Positions 44,367 to 54,200 are shown, counted from the first letter of the stretch. The stretch is 64,000 bases of DNA from Planctomycetota bacterium (GCA_039819165.1 JBCBSM010000001.1:2046001-2110000), one strand, 5' to 3'. Made by a program: numbers and translations. Notes: generated from the letters alone by a model not told the origin.

Positions 44367-45186
44367 CCCCCAGCCGCGCGATCGCCTCGCGGAGCCACCA
44401 GCGACGAGCCCGGTCGAGCTGCGCCAGTTCGATGGTGTCGGCGTGCACCAATCCCAGCACGCCCGTTTCATCCCGCAGGATCGCCCCCAGCACGAAGTCG
44501 TGCAGCCTCGGGCCGTCGGCGTGGTCCCACAGCGCATCGATCCGGCTTGCGAAGCCGCGGGCCCGCCGCAGTTGCTCGCGCAGCAGCGCTGCCGCCGGCG
44601 GCGCTCGGTGCGCCGCCGGCGGCAGCGCTGCGTGCGATCGCGTCGGCCCCACCAGCGACCACACTCCCTCCGGATCGATCGACGCAGCCCACGGGCGGCC
44701 CCGGCGTTCCAGCAGCGCCGCGAGCGCGGCCGTCCCGCCCGGCTCGGCCAGGATCTCGCCCTCCAGCGCGGCGATCCGCCGCTGCGCCCGCGCCCGTGCC
44801 ACCCCGCGGATGCCAACCGGGTCGGCCGGATCGAGCGCAGCCAGCAACTCGCGCAGCGATCGCATCGCGTCCTCCGAACTCGCCGCGAGCAGGGCCCGCG
44901 CGTCGGCGTGCCGCAGCTCGACCAGCGCGGCGTCCAGCGTCCGTGCCGCGGCGAAGCGGTCGGCCCCCGCGGCGTGCGTCCCCTCGAGCATCGCGACAAC
45001 CGCCCCGATCCACGCCGCGGCGTCTCCACGGCGGCGCGCAGCCTCTGCTGCCTGGGCCAGCGCGTCGGCCTGCGCGGCCGCCGTTGGCGGTGCGCCGTAG
45101 GCGTACCGGAACGCGGACTCATCGAACGACGCGCGCACGCCGCCGCCCGCGGGCAGCACCGCGAGCACACACGCCAGCCATCGCAT
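44356..45186 (-). CDS. Unknown secreted protein, tandem paralogue 2
   Basis: The 276-residue protein has a short signal (WLACVLAVLPAGGGVRA). A helical body follows that shares motifs with the gene upstream: LDPADPVGIRGVARARAQRR and RDETGVLGLVHADTIELAQLD. The start ATG overlaps the stop of the upstream paralogue (TGATG), so they are translationally coupled. The family is not recognised. Its last bases overlap pyrE tail to tail. Confidence 0.78.
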   Translation of the reverse strand: MRWLACVLAVLPAGGGVRASFDESAFRYAYGAPPTAAAQADALAQAAEAARRRGDAAAWIGAVVAMLEGTHAAGADRFAAARTLDAALVELRHADARALLAASSEDAMRSLRELLAALDPADPVGIRGVARARAQRRIAALEGEILAEPGGTAALAALLERRGRPWAASIDPEGVWSLVGPTRSHAALPPAAHRAPPAAALLREQLRRARGFASRIDALWDHADGPRLHDFVLGAILRDETGVLGLVHADTIELAQLDRARRWWLREAIARLGATR

Positions 45187-46166
45187 CAGGGCAGCACCGA
45201 TCGCATCGCCCGCAGACGCTCCCGCAGCTCGGCGTCGGCGGCGCCCAGCTCCGCCGCGTCGGCGAGCAGCAGCCGCAGGATGCCGGTTTCGTCGTCGCGG
45301 ATCCGCTCGCGGATGCGGCGCTCGACGTCGGGCCTCGGCGGCTCGTTCCAGAGGTCGGCGAGCGCCTCGGCCAGCGCAACGGCCTCGACGGGCAGCCGGC
45401 TCAGCTCGCGATCGGTGGGCGGCCGCGCATCGGGCGTCCGCCGCCGCGACACGCGCCGCGCCACCGCCCGTGCGTCGGGTCCCGTCGCCCGCTCGAGGAA
45501 GGCGCTCGACCGCGCCCGGACCTCGTGCAGCATCGCGCCGCGTCGACCAACGGGATCCGTTGCGTCCAGCCCGTCGAGCGCCCGGATGAGCCCCGCGGCC
45601 GACGACGGATCCAACGCCAGCCGCAGCGGCGCCGCGGCGGGTTGCTCGACGGCGGCGGTCGCCGCACGCAGCATCTCGTCGGCCGCCGCCGCCGCGTGCG
45701 ACGAACCCGACGACGCCAGCTCGCCCGCGCGCTCCACGAGCAGCCCGATCGCGTCGGCCGCGCCCGCGACGTCGGCCCGCGCCAGCCGGAGGGCGGCCTC
45801 GGCGCGGCACAACGCCGCCCACTCGCGGTTGGCCTCGATCGCCATCCGCTGCTCCACGCTCGTCGCCTGGTCGAGCGGAGACGCCGAACTCACCGGTACG
45901 CCCGGTGCTCGCTCGCCCGCCGCCGACCACGCCTCGGCGATGCGATCCCGCAGCTCGGGCCAGGGCTCCCGCGGATGTCCCGGCGGGCTGGTGGCATAAT
46001 CCAGCTCGGCGAGCCCGGCCAGCAGCGAAGGCGGCACGCGCGCCGCCGATGGCTCCGCCGCCGGCGACGGCACCCCCGCCCGAGCCGACGCCGGCGCCTC
46101 GTCGCACCCCGCGGCCAACGCCACCAGGAGCACACCCACGCCGCAGCCACGACCGATCGCCCGCAT
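45186..46166 (-). CDS. Unknown lipoprotein, tandem paralogue 1
   Basis: The 326-residue protein has a lipoprotein signal (VGVLLVALAAGC, Cys near residue 21). A helical body follows with LDATDPVGRRGAMLHEVRAR and, near the end, RIRDDETGILRLLLADAAELG, matching the downstream gene in order and spacing. The two genes are probably an old duplication. ATG 46166 has a TAGCCT box five bases upstream and no Shine-Dalgarno. No catalytic motif is visible. Confidence 0.78.
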   Translation of the reverse strand: MRAIGRGCGVGVLLVALAAGCDEAPASARAGVPSPAAEPSAARVPPSLLAGLAELDYATSPPGHPREPWPELRDRIAEAWSAAGERAPGVPVSSASPLDQATSVEQRMAIEANREWAALCRAEAALRLARADVAGAADAIGLLVERAGELASSGSSHAAAAADEMLRAATAAVEQPAAAPLRLALDPSSAAGLIRALDGLDATDPVGRRGAMLHEVRARSSAFLERATGPDARAVARRVSRRRTPDARPPTDRELSRLPVEAVALAEALADLWNEPPRPDVERRIRERIRDDETGILRLLLADAAELGAADAELRERLRAMRSVLP

Positions 46167-46177
46167 GCCGAAGGCTA
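46167..46177 (-). promoter_or_regulatory. Putative leaderless promoter: TAGCCT five bases before ATG 46166
   Basis: On the minus strand TAGCCT (46177-46172) is followed by five bases and the ATG. Confidence 0.4.
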
Positions 46178-46229
46178 TCGGCCGCTGGAGGCCCGCCACT
46201 CGCACGGCCGATGCCATGGGCCGCCCCGC

Positions 46230-47351
46230 ATGACGCCCGATCCGCCACACGCCGACGCTCGCCGCCCGCGCCTCCGCGCCACGCTGCGCTGGCTCGCCCG
46301 CGGGCTGCTGCTCGCGACGCTCGGCGGGTGGGCCCTCGCCGTGGTCGCTACCGATCGCACGGCCGCCTCGCAGTGGCTGTTCTGGACGCCCCGCGAGGCC
46401 TGGCTCGTCCTCGCCGTCGCCCTGGCCGTCCCCGCGACGCTGTTCACGCCCCGCCCGCAGAGGCTGCGGCGCTGGCTGCCCGCCATCGCCGCCGGCGTCC
46501 TGGTGCTGCACACGGCCTTCCTGCACTGGCGGCTTGCGAACGTCGTGCTCCGCCCGAGCGGCCCGACCGCGCTGCGGCTGGCCCACTGGAACGCCACCGA
46601 AGCTACCGACGCCTCGCTCCAGGCCTTCCTGCGGGAGCAGGACCCCTTCGCCATCGGTGCCGCAACACCCGGCGTCGTCGTGCTCGCCAATCCGCCGCTG
46701 CGGCTGCCATGGGAGGACATCGTGCGGGCGCTCGCCCCTCGCGAGCTGACCGGGGCCGACCTGACCCGGCACCTCGCGCGGGCCGGCCGCGTCGTGTTCA
46801 TCAGCGGCGCGCCCATCTCGCGGTCGGGCTCGTCCACGCTGGGCCTCGCCGGCCGCACCCGCACCGAGATGCTCGACCGCGGACGCGCCGCCTTCGCCGA
46901 GCTGGACACCGAGGCCGGCCCCATCGTGCTGTGGGCCATCGACTGGCCGAGCGATCCGAGCATCGTCCGCATCGACATGGTGCGGCCGTCCCGCGAGTCC
47001 ATCGACACCTCGGTGCACAGGCGTTTCGGCCCCACGGCCGCCGGCCCGATGCGCGCCACGCGGACCACCGGCTTCCCGCCCGCCGACGTCGTGCTGGGCG
47101 ACTTCAACACCGCCCGCGGGTCCGCGGCCGTCGACGCGTTGCTGCCCGGCATGGCATCGGCCCACGCCCAGGCCGGCATCGGGCCCGGCTACGCCTGGCC
47201 CCGGGACCACGTCTTCCCTGGCATCCCGCTGCTCGCGCTCGATCAGGCCTTCGTCCGCCGCGACGCCTGGCGAGCCACCCGATACCGCGTGCACGACACG
47301 GGCTCGGGCGTGCACCGCGCGCAGCTGCTCGCGATCACCCCCGCGCGGTGA
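46230..47351 (+). CDS. Membrane-anchored endonuclease/exonuclease/phosphatase-fold protein
   Basis: The 373-residue protein has three transmembrane segments in the first 100 residues (LARGLLLATLGGWALAVVA, WLVLAVALAVPATL and LPAIAAGVLVLHTAFLHW). An extracytoplasmic EEP-fold domain follows: LRLAHWNATEATDASLQAF, VVLGDFNTARGSAAVDALL (metal-binding GDFN) and LLALDQAFV near the end. Several catalytic positions are not obvious to the eye, so activity is uncertain. It is convergent with the next gene, overlapping by 17 bases. Confidence 0.82.
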   Translation: MTPDPPHADARRPRLRATLRWLARGLLLATLGGWALAVVATDRTAASQWLFWTPREAWLVLAVALAVPATLFTPRPQRLRRWLPAIAAGVLVLHTAFLHWRLANVVLRPSGPTALRLAHWNATEATDASLQAFLREQDPFAIGAATPGVVVLANPPLRLPWEDIVRALAPRELTGADLTRHLARAGRVVFISGAPISRSGSSTLGLAGRTRTEMLDRGRAAFAELDTEAGPIVLWAIDWPSDPSIVRIDMVRPSRESIDTSVHRRFGPTAAGPMRATRTTGFPPADVVLGDFNTARGSAAVDALLPGMASAHAQAGIGPGYAWPRDHVFPGIPLLALDQAFVRRDAWRATRYRVHDTGSGVHRAQLLAITPAR

Positions 47352-48885
47352 GCGCGGCCGCGGGCTCGCCCAGAGCGGCACTCGGGGCCTGGGGCGCGGG
47401 CAGCCGCGGATCGTTCGGCCGCGTGGGCTCGCCCCGCCGCCACGGATCGATCTCCTTCGTCCACAGCACGAAGCCCGTCAGCGCCGCGAGCACCACCGCC
47501 AGCCCGAAGGGCGGCAGCAGCTGGGCGTTGGGTGTCCCGGTCGCGGGGGGCCTGCGGCCGCCAACGATGACGGCCGTCGCCAGCCCGAGGAACAGCAGCG
47601 CGAACGGCTCGTGGTACCGCTGCCAGACCTCGAAGCTCGCCGACTGCGCGATGCCGAAGCCCGCGAGCCCCGCCGCCAGCACCCACCGCTGCCGCCGCGG
47701 TGCGAACGCCAGCAGGAACACGAGCAGCCCGGCGCCGAACGAAGCCGCCAGCACCAGCAGCGGGCTCAGATGCTCGGGCGCCGGGCTGAGCGCGTTGGCC
47801 AGCCCGCCCAGCTGCCAGACCAGGCCCGCGCGGCCCTGCTTGGGCGCCAGCGTTGTTGGCACCAGCACCGCCACGACCAGCGACACCCCCGCCGCCGACA
47901 GCATCCACCAGCGGACGGCCCGCAGGCGTTCGGCCGCCCGCGCGCGCCACCCCTCCTCGCCCACGCCGACGATCGCCGGCGTGAACCAGATGCCCAGCAT
48001 CCCGAGCATCGCCAGCTGCAGCGGCACGTTCGACGGGTTCGCGCCGCGGTACTGGCCCTGGAATTCGAAGGGCACGAGCCCATCCCAGACCGTGTACAGG
48101 TACCCGAGGCTCGCGACCGCCGGCAGCGTGGCCAGCGCCATCGGACCCAGCGACGCCGCCCGAGAGCCGAGCGACGCCCGCGGCGTGCCGGCGGCCTCCG
48201 ATCCCGGGGTGACCCCCCCCGGCCCATCTCGCGGCGCCGCCAGCCACGCGGCCGCCCACAGCGGCAGGGCAAGCCACAGCAGGTTCTGCCTCGTCCAGAC
48301 CGCCAGCAGCAGCCCGCCCCCCGCGACGACCGCCGTCCGCCAGGACCACGACGCCCGCACCGCCAACGCGAGCAGCGCGAACACCCAGAACCAGCCGGCG
48401 TTGTCGGCCAGCAGCCAGGCCCCGGAGTTCGCCACGTACACCGACGCGCACAGCGGCGCCGCGAGCGCCACGGCCCGCACCGGTCCGGCCCACCGCGCAA
48501 GCACGAGCACGAAGCCCGCCAGGATCGCGGCGCTCAGCCCGAGCCCGACCAGCCGCAGCGCGCCCGGCCCCGCCCCGGTGAACCTCTGGGCCGCCGCCAG
48601 CGTCCAGTGGAAGCCGGGCGTCATGGCGACGAAGTGCCGCGGCTTGGCCGCGGGGGCATCCTCCGGCGGGTCGACCAGGTGGGCCACCGGCCAGGTCCGC
48701 GCGAGTTGCTCGATGGTGTGCTCGTGGAACAGGACGTGGTCGAAGGTCGCCCGCCCGCCGGCGTGCCGAACGTCCAGCACCGCGATCGGGCTCAGCAGCA
48801 GCGCGTACGCCAGCGGCAGCAGCAGCAACGCCACCCCCGCCCCGCGGAGCCACCTCCCTCGCTGTCCAGGCCCTCGGCGTGCCAT
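47335..48885 (-). CDS. Multi-spanning glycosyltransferase-like membrane protein
   Basis: The 516-residue protein has roughly ten transmembrane helices. A first extracytoplasmic loop has FDHVLFHEHTIEQLARTWPV and TPGFHWTLAAAQRFTG, in which acidic and His residues and a TPG-H motif resemble polyprenyl-phosphate-sugar-dependent GT-C enzymes, perhaps ALG10-like. The helices carry WTRQNLLWLALPLW and ANSGAWLLADNAGWFWVF. GGGGGT lies a few bases before ATG 48885. It is divergent from the UbiA-type gene. The glycosyltransferase role is inference. Confidence 0.7.
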   Translation of the reverse strand: MARRGPGQRGRWLRGAGVALLLLPLAYALLLSPIAVLDVRHAGGRATFDHVLFHEHTIEQLARTWPVAHLVDPPEDAPAAKPRHFVAMTPGFHWTLAAAQRFTGAGPGALRLVGLGLSAAILAGFVLVLARWAGPVRAVALAAPLCASVYVANSGAWLLADNAGWFWVFALLALAVRASWSWRTAVVAGGGLLLAVWTRQNLLWLALPLWAAAWLAAPRDGPGGVTPGSEAAGTPRASLGSRAASLGPMALATLPAVASLGYLYTVWDGLVPFEFQGQYRGANPSNVPLQLAMLGMLGIWFTPAIVGVGEEGWRARAAERLRAVRWWMLSAAGVSLVVAVLVPTTLAPKQGRAGLVWQLGGLANALSPAPEHLSPLLVLAASFGAGLLVFLLAFAPRRQRWVLAAGLAGFGIAQSASFEVWQRYHEPFALLFLGLATAVIVGGRRPPATGTPNAQLLPPFGLAVVLAALTGFVLWTKEIDPWRRGEPTRPNDPRLPAPQAPSAALGEPAAALTARG

Positions 48886-49103
48886 ACACCCCCAACGCAG
48901 CAGATCGGCCAAGGCCAGCGGGGGCTGGAGCCGGCACGCTTATCGGATGCACTCTGTGCAGTCGGCGGGGACCCGCCCGGGTGGTGGACTCCGCCGCCGA
49001 TGCCACCGATTCTTACGCGGGGGTGCCGCACCGGACCGCCCCCGCAGCGAGATCCTCCGCCCCCAGGCACCTTCGGCCGGCCGAGCCCCATGACCAGTGC
49101 CCA

Positions 49104-50246
49104 ATGACCAGCGCCCCAGCCCAGCCCGACGCCCTTGAGCACGCCCCGCGCCGGGGCGCGTCGCTCGTGCCGGCCCTCATCCGCCTGGCGCGGCCCAAGC
49201 AGTGGACCAAATCGGCCTTCGTGGCCATCGGCCCCGTGTACGGCGGGCTGGGGCTCGAGGCGGCACCCGTCGTCGCCCTGGGCATGCTCGCCTTCGCGCT
49301 GGTCTCCAGCGGCTGCTACGTCATCAACGATCTCCGCGACGCCGAGGCCGACCGCCTGCACCCCCGCAAGCGCCGCCGCCCCATCGCCTCGGGCCGCGTC
49401 GGCCCCCGGACCGCGATGGCCTACGCCGCCGCGCTGTGGCTGGCCGCCGCCGCCTGCCTGGGGGCCCTGCCGCCGTTGGGCGTCGGCCTCGATCGCCTCG
49501 GAATCCTCGCAAGCTGCCTGCTGCTCTACGCCGCCAACGTCACGGCCTACAGCCTGGGCCTCAAGCGGGTCGTCGTGCTCGACGTGCTGAGCCTGGCGAT
49601 GGGCTTCGTGCTGCGGGTCCTCGGCGGATGCGTCATCGCCGGCATCACCCCCAGCACCTGGCTGCTCAACTGCACCCTCTTCCTGGCAATGTTCCTGGCC
49701 TTCGGCAAGCGGCTGGGCGAACGCCGCACCCTCGGCGTCGACGCCAGCGGCGCCCGCGCCGTCCAGAGCGTCTACACCGACGATCTCCTGCGCATGGCGG
49801 TCGTCGTTACCGCGGTCGCCACGCTTCTTACATACGCCGGTTATGTGCAAGATCAAGAAACCAGATTCATCTGGCATCTGGGCGACCTCGATGGCGCGGC
49901 CGGCGCGGGGATTAACGTGCTGTGGATCACCATCCTGCCCGCCACTTTTGCCGTGCTGCGCTGTATCGTGTTGCTTGAGCGGGGTCTCTTCGATGACCCC
50001 ACCGAGCTCGCGACCAAGGACAGGGGGTTCCAGATCGCAGCCGCCATCTTCGTTGCGCTCACCGGATGGCTGCTGGCCCAGGCCGGGCCCGCGGAGGATC
50101 CGGGTGCCGCCGTGCCGGCCGACGCCGGACGCCCGGCCACCGAGCAAGATGGACCTCAGGCGGCCCGATCTTCGACCGATATCCTCGGATGTGAGCCGGG
50201 CAAGGATGCCATAGGCCGGCTTGGGCGTGGTGGCGCGTCCACATAG
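49104..50246 (+). CDS. UbiA-family prenyltransferase, decaprenyl-phosphate phosphoribosyltransferase-like
   Basis: The 380-residue integral membrane protein has the two Asp motifs of the family: CYVINDLRDAEADRLHPRKR (NDxxDxxxD) and a second region VVLDVLSLAMGFVLRVLGG, with WLLNCTLFLAMFLAFGKRLGERR after it. That second part matches the type that attaches phosphoribose to polyprenyl phosphate. The product would feed cell-envelope glycan synthesis. No DprE1/DprE2-like epimerase is nearby. The last 50 residues are a poorly conserved-looking hydrophilic tail. The start is ATG 49104. Confidence 0.88.
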   Translation: MTSAPAQPDALEHAPRRGASLVPALIRLARPKQWTKSAFVAIGPVYGGLGLEAAPVVALGMLAFALVSSGCYVINDLRDAEADRLHPRKRRRPIASGRVGPRTAMAYAAALWLAAAACLGALPPLGVGLDRLGILASCLLLYAANVTAYSLGLKRVVVLDVLSLAMGFVLRVLGGCVIAGITPSTWLLNCTLFLAMFLAFGKRLGERRTLGVDASGARAVQSVYTDDLLRMAVVVTAVATLLTYAGYVQDQETRFIWHLGDLDGAAGAGINVLWITILPATFAVLRCIVLLERGLFDDPTELATKDRGFQIAAAIFVALTGWLLAQAGPAEDPGAAVPADAGRPATEQDGPQAARSSTDILGCEPGKDAIGRLGRGGAST

Positions 50247-50340
50247 CCGGTGACGCGTGGGGCGCCCGGCGGGCGCTTCTGGATGTGGATCGCGGGCGGG
50301 GCGAGAGATCCCGGTCCGCGCAATAGGGAGTATGACGATC

Positions 50341-53064
50341 ATGAAGACCAGGTGCCGCACAACCGCCGCCGTCGTCGCCTCGCTCGCGTTCTGCGCCGGG
50401 CAGGCCCTCGGCCAGGGCAACAAGGACGACCTGCCGCCCTTCGAGAAGGTCAGCGAGGGGTACAAGAAGGTGGTCTCCACCACCGACGGCAAGAGCCTGT
50501 ACAACGTGTGGAAGCGCGACAAGGACGGCCAGCTGCTGGCCGAGCTGCCCCGCGGCTACGAGAACCAGAAGCACTTCTTCGCCATGACCATGGCCAGCGG
50601 CGACATCTTCGCCGGCCTGCAATCCGGCGACCGCTACGTCTACTGGAAGAAGTACGACGACCGCCTCGCGCTCATCGCCCCGGACCTGAGCGTCCGCGCC
50701 AAGGGCGACAAGCAGCTGCAGAAGGGCGTCGACCGCATCTTCACCGATCGCGTGCTGCTCGACGTGCCCATCGTGTCCAAGGGCCCCAGCGGCCAGCCGG
50801 TCATCGACCTGGACGCCCTGCTCGTCGGCAACGCGAGCACGTTCTTCGGGCCGGGCGCCAACAGGCTCAATGCGCGCCTGGCGACGATCACCAAGGCCAA
50901 GGCCTTCCCCGAGAACATCGAGATCGCCATCGAGGTGCCCCGCGCCAACGGACGCATGGCCACCTACCACTACTCGATCAGCAAGATCCAGGGCACGCCG
51001 GGCTTCAAGCCCCGCGAGGCCGACAACCGCGTCGGCTTCTTCACCACCGCCTACCGCGACTTCACCGAGATGGACGGCTCGCAGCTCTGGACGCGATACA
51101 TCAACCGCTGGCACCTCGAGAAGGCCGACAAGGGCCTCAAGAAGAGCCCGCCCAAGGAACCGATCGTCTACTACGTCGATCACCAGGTTCCCGTGAAGTA
51201 CCGCCGCTACGTCAAGCAGGGCGTGGACTACTGGAACCGGGCCTTCGAGGAGGTCGGCATCGTCGGCGCCATCGAGGTCCGCTATCAGGACGCCACCTCG
51301 GGTGCCCACATGGACAAGGACCCCGAGGACGTCCGCTACAACTTCATCCGCTGGCTGACCAACGGCATCGGTACGGCCATCGGCCCCAGCCGCGTCAACC
51401 CCGAGACCGGCGAGATCCTCGACGCCGACGTGGTGCTCACCGATGGCTGGATCCGCGCCTACTGGTTCCAGTACAACAACCTCCTGCCCGACGTCGCGAT
51501 GGAGGGCTTCGGCCCCGAGACGCTCGCGTGGCTCGACCAGAACCCGCAGTGGGACCCGCGGATCCAGCTCGCACCGCCCGCGCAGCGCGACTTCCTGATC
51601 GCCCAGCGCGAGGCCCGCGGCCCGCAGCCCTTTGGCGGGCACGCCGCCGCCATGGCCGACCCGACGATGCTCGGCGATGAGGCCTTCGACGGCCTCGCCG
51701 GCCGCCTCACCCAGATGAACGGCGCCTGCAACATGGCCGAGCTCAAGGCCATGAACATGGACTTCGCGCGGCTCGGCGCCGAGGTTCTGGGCATCTTCGA
51801 GAATGAGGAGATGGGCGAGGCCGACATGCTCGACGGCGTGCCCGAGTGGTTCATCGGACCCGCCCTGGCGCACCTCACCGCGCACGAGGTCGGCCACACC
51901 ATCGGCCTGCGACACAACTTCAAGGCGTCGGCCATCTACAGCATGGCCGAGATCAACTCCGAGGACGTCAAGGACAAGGAGCCCTTCGCCTCGTCCGTGA
52001 TGGACTACAACCCCATCAACATCAACATGGACTCCGGAGAGATCCAGGGCAACTACGAGGTCATCGACATCGGTCCCTACGACGTGTGGGCCGTCGAGTA
52101 CGGCTACACCAGCGGCAGCACGGACGAGGTGCTCGCCCGCGCGGGTGATCCCAAGCTCGCCTACCTCACCGATGAGGACACCTGGGGCCCCGATCCCCTC
52201 GCACGCCGCTACGACCTCTCGTCCGACCCGCTCGACTACGCAGAGAACCAGATGCGGCTGGTCGCCGAGCTCCGCTCGAAGATCCTCGAGAAGTACGTCG
52301 AGGACGGCGACAGCTGGGCCCGGGCCCGCCGCGGCTACAGCATCACCCTGGGCCAGCACGTCCAGGCCGTCAGCATGATGGCCAACTGGGTCGGCGGCAC
52401 GCACCAGAGCCGCAACAAGAAGGGCGACCCGGGCGAGCCGCTCACCCCGGTGCCCGCCGAGCAGCAACGTGCCGCCCTCGACTTCGTTGTCGAGAACACC
52501 TTCCACGACGACGCCTTCGGCCTCGACCCCGAGCTGCTCAGCAAGATGACCATCGACAAGAACTGGGAGACCGGCGACATCTTCGCCGAGCCGGCCTACC
52601 CCGTGGCCGACCAGATCCGCGGCATCCAGGCATCGGCCATGACCATGATCCTCAATCCGACCACGCTCGGCCGGGTCTACAACAACGAGCTGCACGTGCC
52701 CGCCGACGAGGACTACATCACCCTCGCCGAGGTCATGACCACCATCAAGGACGCCGCGTGGTCCGAGCTCGACGAGAAGTCCAGCGGCAGCTACACCGAG
52801 CGTGAGCCCATGATCAGCACGCTCCGCCGCGGCCTGCAGCGGCAGCACGTCGATCGCCTCATCGACCTCGCCACCGGCGGCTACCCCGGCGCCGCCGGCG
52901 ACGCCCTGACCAACCTGGCGGTGCTGCAGCTCCGCGAGCTGCGGCAGGACATCAACAATGCCAGCAAGGCCGGCGGCATCGACATGTACACCAAGGCCCA
53001 CCTGCAGGACGCGCACACCCGCATCGAGCGCGCCCTCGAGGCCCAGTACGTCCAGCGCCGATAA
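50341..53064 (+). CDS. Large secreted zinc metalloprotease (DUF5117/DUF4953 type)
   Basis: The 907-residue protein has a signal peptide (cleavage near ALGQ, residue 25), an N-terminal beta-rich domain and a zincin catalytic domain. The zinc motif HEVGHTIGLRH lies at 515-525, with the catalytic Glu516, and a Met-turn-like SSVMDYN lies about 40 residues later. The order of domains fits the DUF5117-DUF4953 family of planctomycete and Bacteroidetes proteases. ATG 50341 is chosen with GGGAG ten bases upstream; ATG 50332 lies only one base after that site. It probably degrades proteins outside the cell. A terminator hairpin follows. Confidence 0.92.
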   Translation: MKTRCRTTAAVVASLAFCAGQALGQGNKDDLPPFEKVSEGYKKVVSTTDGKSLYNVWKRDKDGQLLAELPRGYENQKHFFAMTMASGDIFAGLQSGDRYVYWKKYDDRLALIAPDLSVRAKGDKQLQKGVDRIFTDRVLLDVPIVSKGPSGQPVIDLDALLVGNASTFFGPGANRLNARLATITKAKAFPENIEIAIEVPRANGRMATYHYSISKIQGTPGFKPREADNRVGFFTTAYRDFTEMDGSQLWTRYINRWHLEKADKGLKKSPPKEPIVYYVDHQVPVKYRRYVKQGVDYWNRAFEEVGIVGAIEVRYQDATSGAHMDKDPEDVRYNFIRWLTNGIGTAIGPSRVNPETGEILDADVVLTDGWIRAYWFQYNNLLPDVAMEGFGPETLAWLDQNPQWDPRIQLAPPAQRDFLIAQREARGPQPFGGHAAAMADPTMLGDEAFDGLAGRLTQMNGACNMAELKAMNMDFARLGAEVLGIFENEEMGEADMLDGVPEWFIGPALAHLTAHEVGHTIGLRHNFKASAIYSMAEINSEDVKDKEPFASSVMDYNPININMDSGEIQGNYEVIDIGPYDVWAVEYGYTSGSTDEVLARAGDPKLAYLTDEDTWGPDPLARRYDLSSDPLDYAENQMRLVAELRSKILEKYVEDGDSWARARRGYSITLGQHVQAVSMMANWVGGTHQSRNKKGDPGEPLTPVPAEQQRAALDFVVENTFHDDAFGLDPELLSKMTIDKNWETGDIFAEPAYPVADQIRGIQASAMTMILNPTTLGRVYNNELHVPADEDYITLAEVMTTIKDAAWSELDEKSSGSYTEREPMISTLRRGLQRQHVDRLIDLATGGYPGAAGDALTNLAVLQLRELRQDINNASKAGGIDMYTKAHLQDAHTRIERALEAQYVQRR

Positions 53065-53091
53065 ACGCCGGCGTCAAACCCCGATGCAACA

Positions 53092-53127
53092 AGGGCCCCG
53101 CGGCAACGCGGGGCCCTCTTCTGTTGT
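53092..53127 (+). terminator. Terminator of the metalloprotease gene
   Basis: A perfect 11-bp stem AGGGCCCCGCG/CGCGGGGCCCT with loop GCAA (53092-53117) is followed by CTTCTGTTGT. It lies 27 bases after the stop and may also serve the convergent gene. Confidence 0.85.
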
Positions 53128-53156
53128 GGCAGAACTGTCCTGCGACGTTCCGGGGG

Positions 53157-54035
53157 CTACTCGCAGCCCGCGTCGAACTCGTTCTGGAACTCCAGGAAGT
53201 CGAAGATGGTCAGCTGGCCATCGCCATCGAAGTCCGCGGCCAGATCGCCGGCATCGAAGGCGTTCTGGAAGGCCAGGAAATCGAAGATGGTCAGCTCGCC
53301 GTCGAAATCGAAGTCCGCCCGGCAGTCGTTGCCGGCGGCGAACAGCAGCGACTGCACCAGCATCAGATCGCCGTCGGTCGCCGGATCCCACCAGCCCGAC
53401 GCCGCATCCGCCGACGGCGGATAGAACGCGAGGTCCACCCGCTTCTCGTTGGCGCCGATCGCCACGAGCACGCGGCCGTCGTCCCATTCGGCGATCGCCC
53501 GCGCGCCGGGCCGTAGATCGGTCACCACCGGGCGGAAGCTGGACGTGCCGCCGTCGAAGGTCGCCACGCCGTCCATGATCGGGTGGGGTTCCAGGATGGT
53601 GCCCAGGCCCGCTTGGCCCGTCTGGTTGCCGCTGCCCGGCACGATGACCTCGTACTCGGCGCTGCCCTGCCAACGACCCGCGATCTGGCGAGTTGTCGTC
53701 GTCGTGCTGTTGGCGAACACCGCCACCACCACGCCGCCGCCGCCATCCACGTAGTCGGCCAGCACGTTGCCGACCGCCACGTTGTCATCGGGCGTCGTGT
53801 TGGTCCACACGATGATCGAGTCGAAGGCCTCCAGCTCGGCCAGCGTCGGCGTGCTCGTCTCGAGCGCGATGTTGGCCACGCTGTCGAACGCCCCGCTGCC
53901 CACGAGGATCGCCTCGACGTCGTCGGCCTGGAAGCTGCCCGCCGCCGCGACGATCGCGACGTCCTGGGCCGCCGCCCCGCTTGCCGCTGCGACCAAGGCC
54001 GCCGCAGAAATACCGATAACCGTGCCGCGTTGCAT
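53157..54035 (-). CDS. Secreted ThuA-like-fold protein with a GC-type dockerin tag
   Basis: The 292-residue protein has a signal peptide (cleavage near GAAAQ, residue 24). A domain follows with the strand-helix order of ThuA or class I glutamine-amidotransferase-like folds: VAIVAAAGSFQADDVEAIL, LEAFDSIIVWTN, VLADYVDGGGGVVVAVFA and ILEPHPIMDGVATFDGG. The catalytic Cys of amidotransferases is absent. The tag at 238-292 ends Gly-Cys-Glu. It recalls the repeats of the 676-residue protein at 11422. A purine-rich GGGGGA lies upstream of ATG 54035. Confidence 0.85.
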   Translation of the reverse strand: MQRGTVIGISAAALVAAASGAAAQDVAIVAAAGSFQADDVEAILVGSGAFDSVANIALETSTPTLAELEAFDSIIVWTNTTPDDNVAVGNVLADYVDGGGGVVVAVFANSTTTTTRQIAGRWQGSAEYEVIVPGSGNQTGQAGLGTILEPHPIMDGVATFDGGTSSFRPVVTDLRPGARAIAEWDDGRVLVAIGANEKRVDLAFYPPSADAASGWWDPATDGDLMLVQSLLFAAGNDCRADFDFDGELTIFDFLAFQNAFDAGDLAADFDGDGQLTIFDFLEFQNEFDAGCE

Positions 54036-54200
54036 GATCCAATTCCCCCTTGCCGCAAGAGCGGCCTGTCGAGTGGCGGAGCGTCCGTCGCTCCGCGTGA
54101 TCCTCGCCGAACAGCCTACTGCAGTCCACGCCCCGGTGCAACGCGACCGTCGGCGAATCACCGGGGATGCCGCCCGGATTCGCCCACCATCGGCCCTGGC

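Noticed and set aside
45905-49093. 1062-residue plus-strand frame
   Set aside because: It runs across three better-supported genes on both strands and has shadow-type composition.
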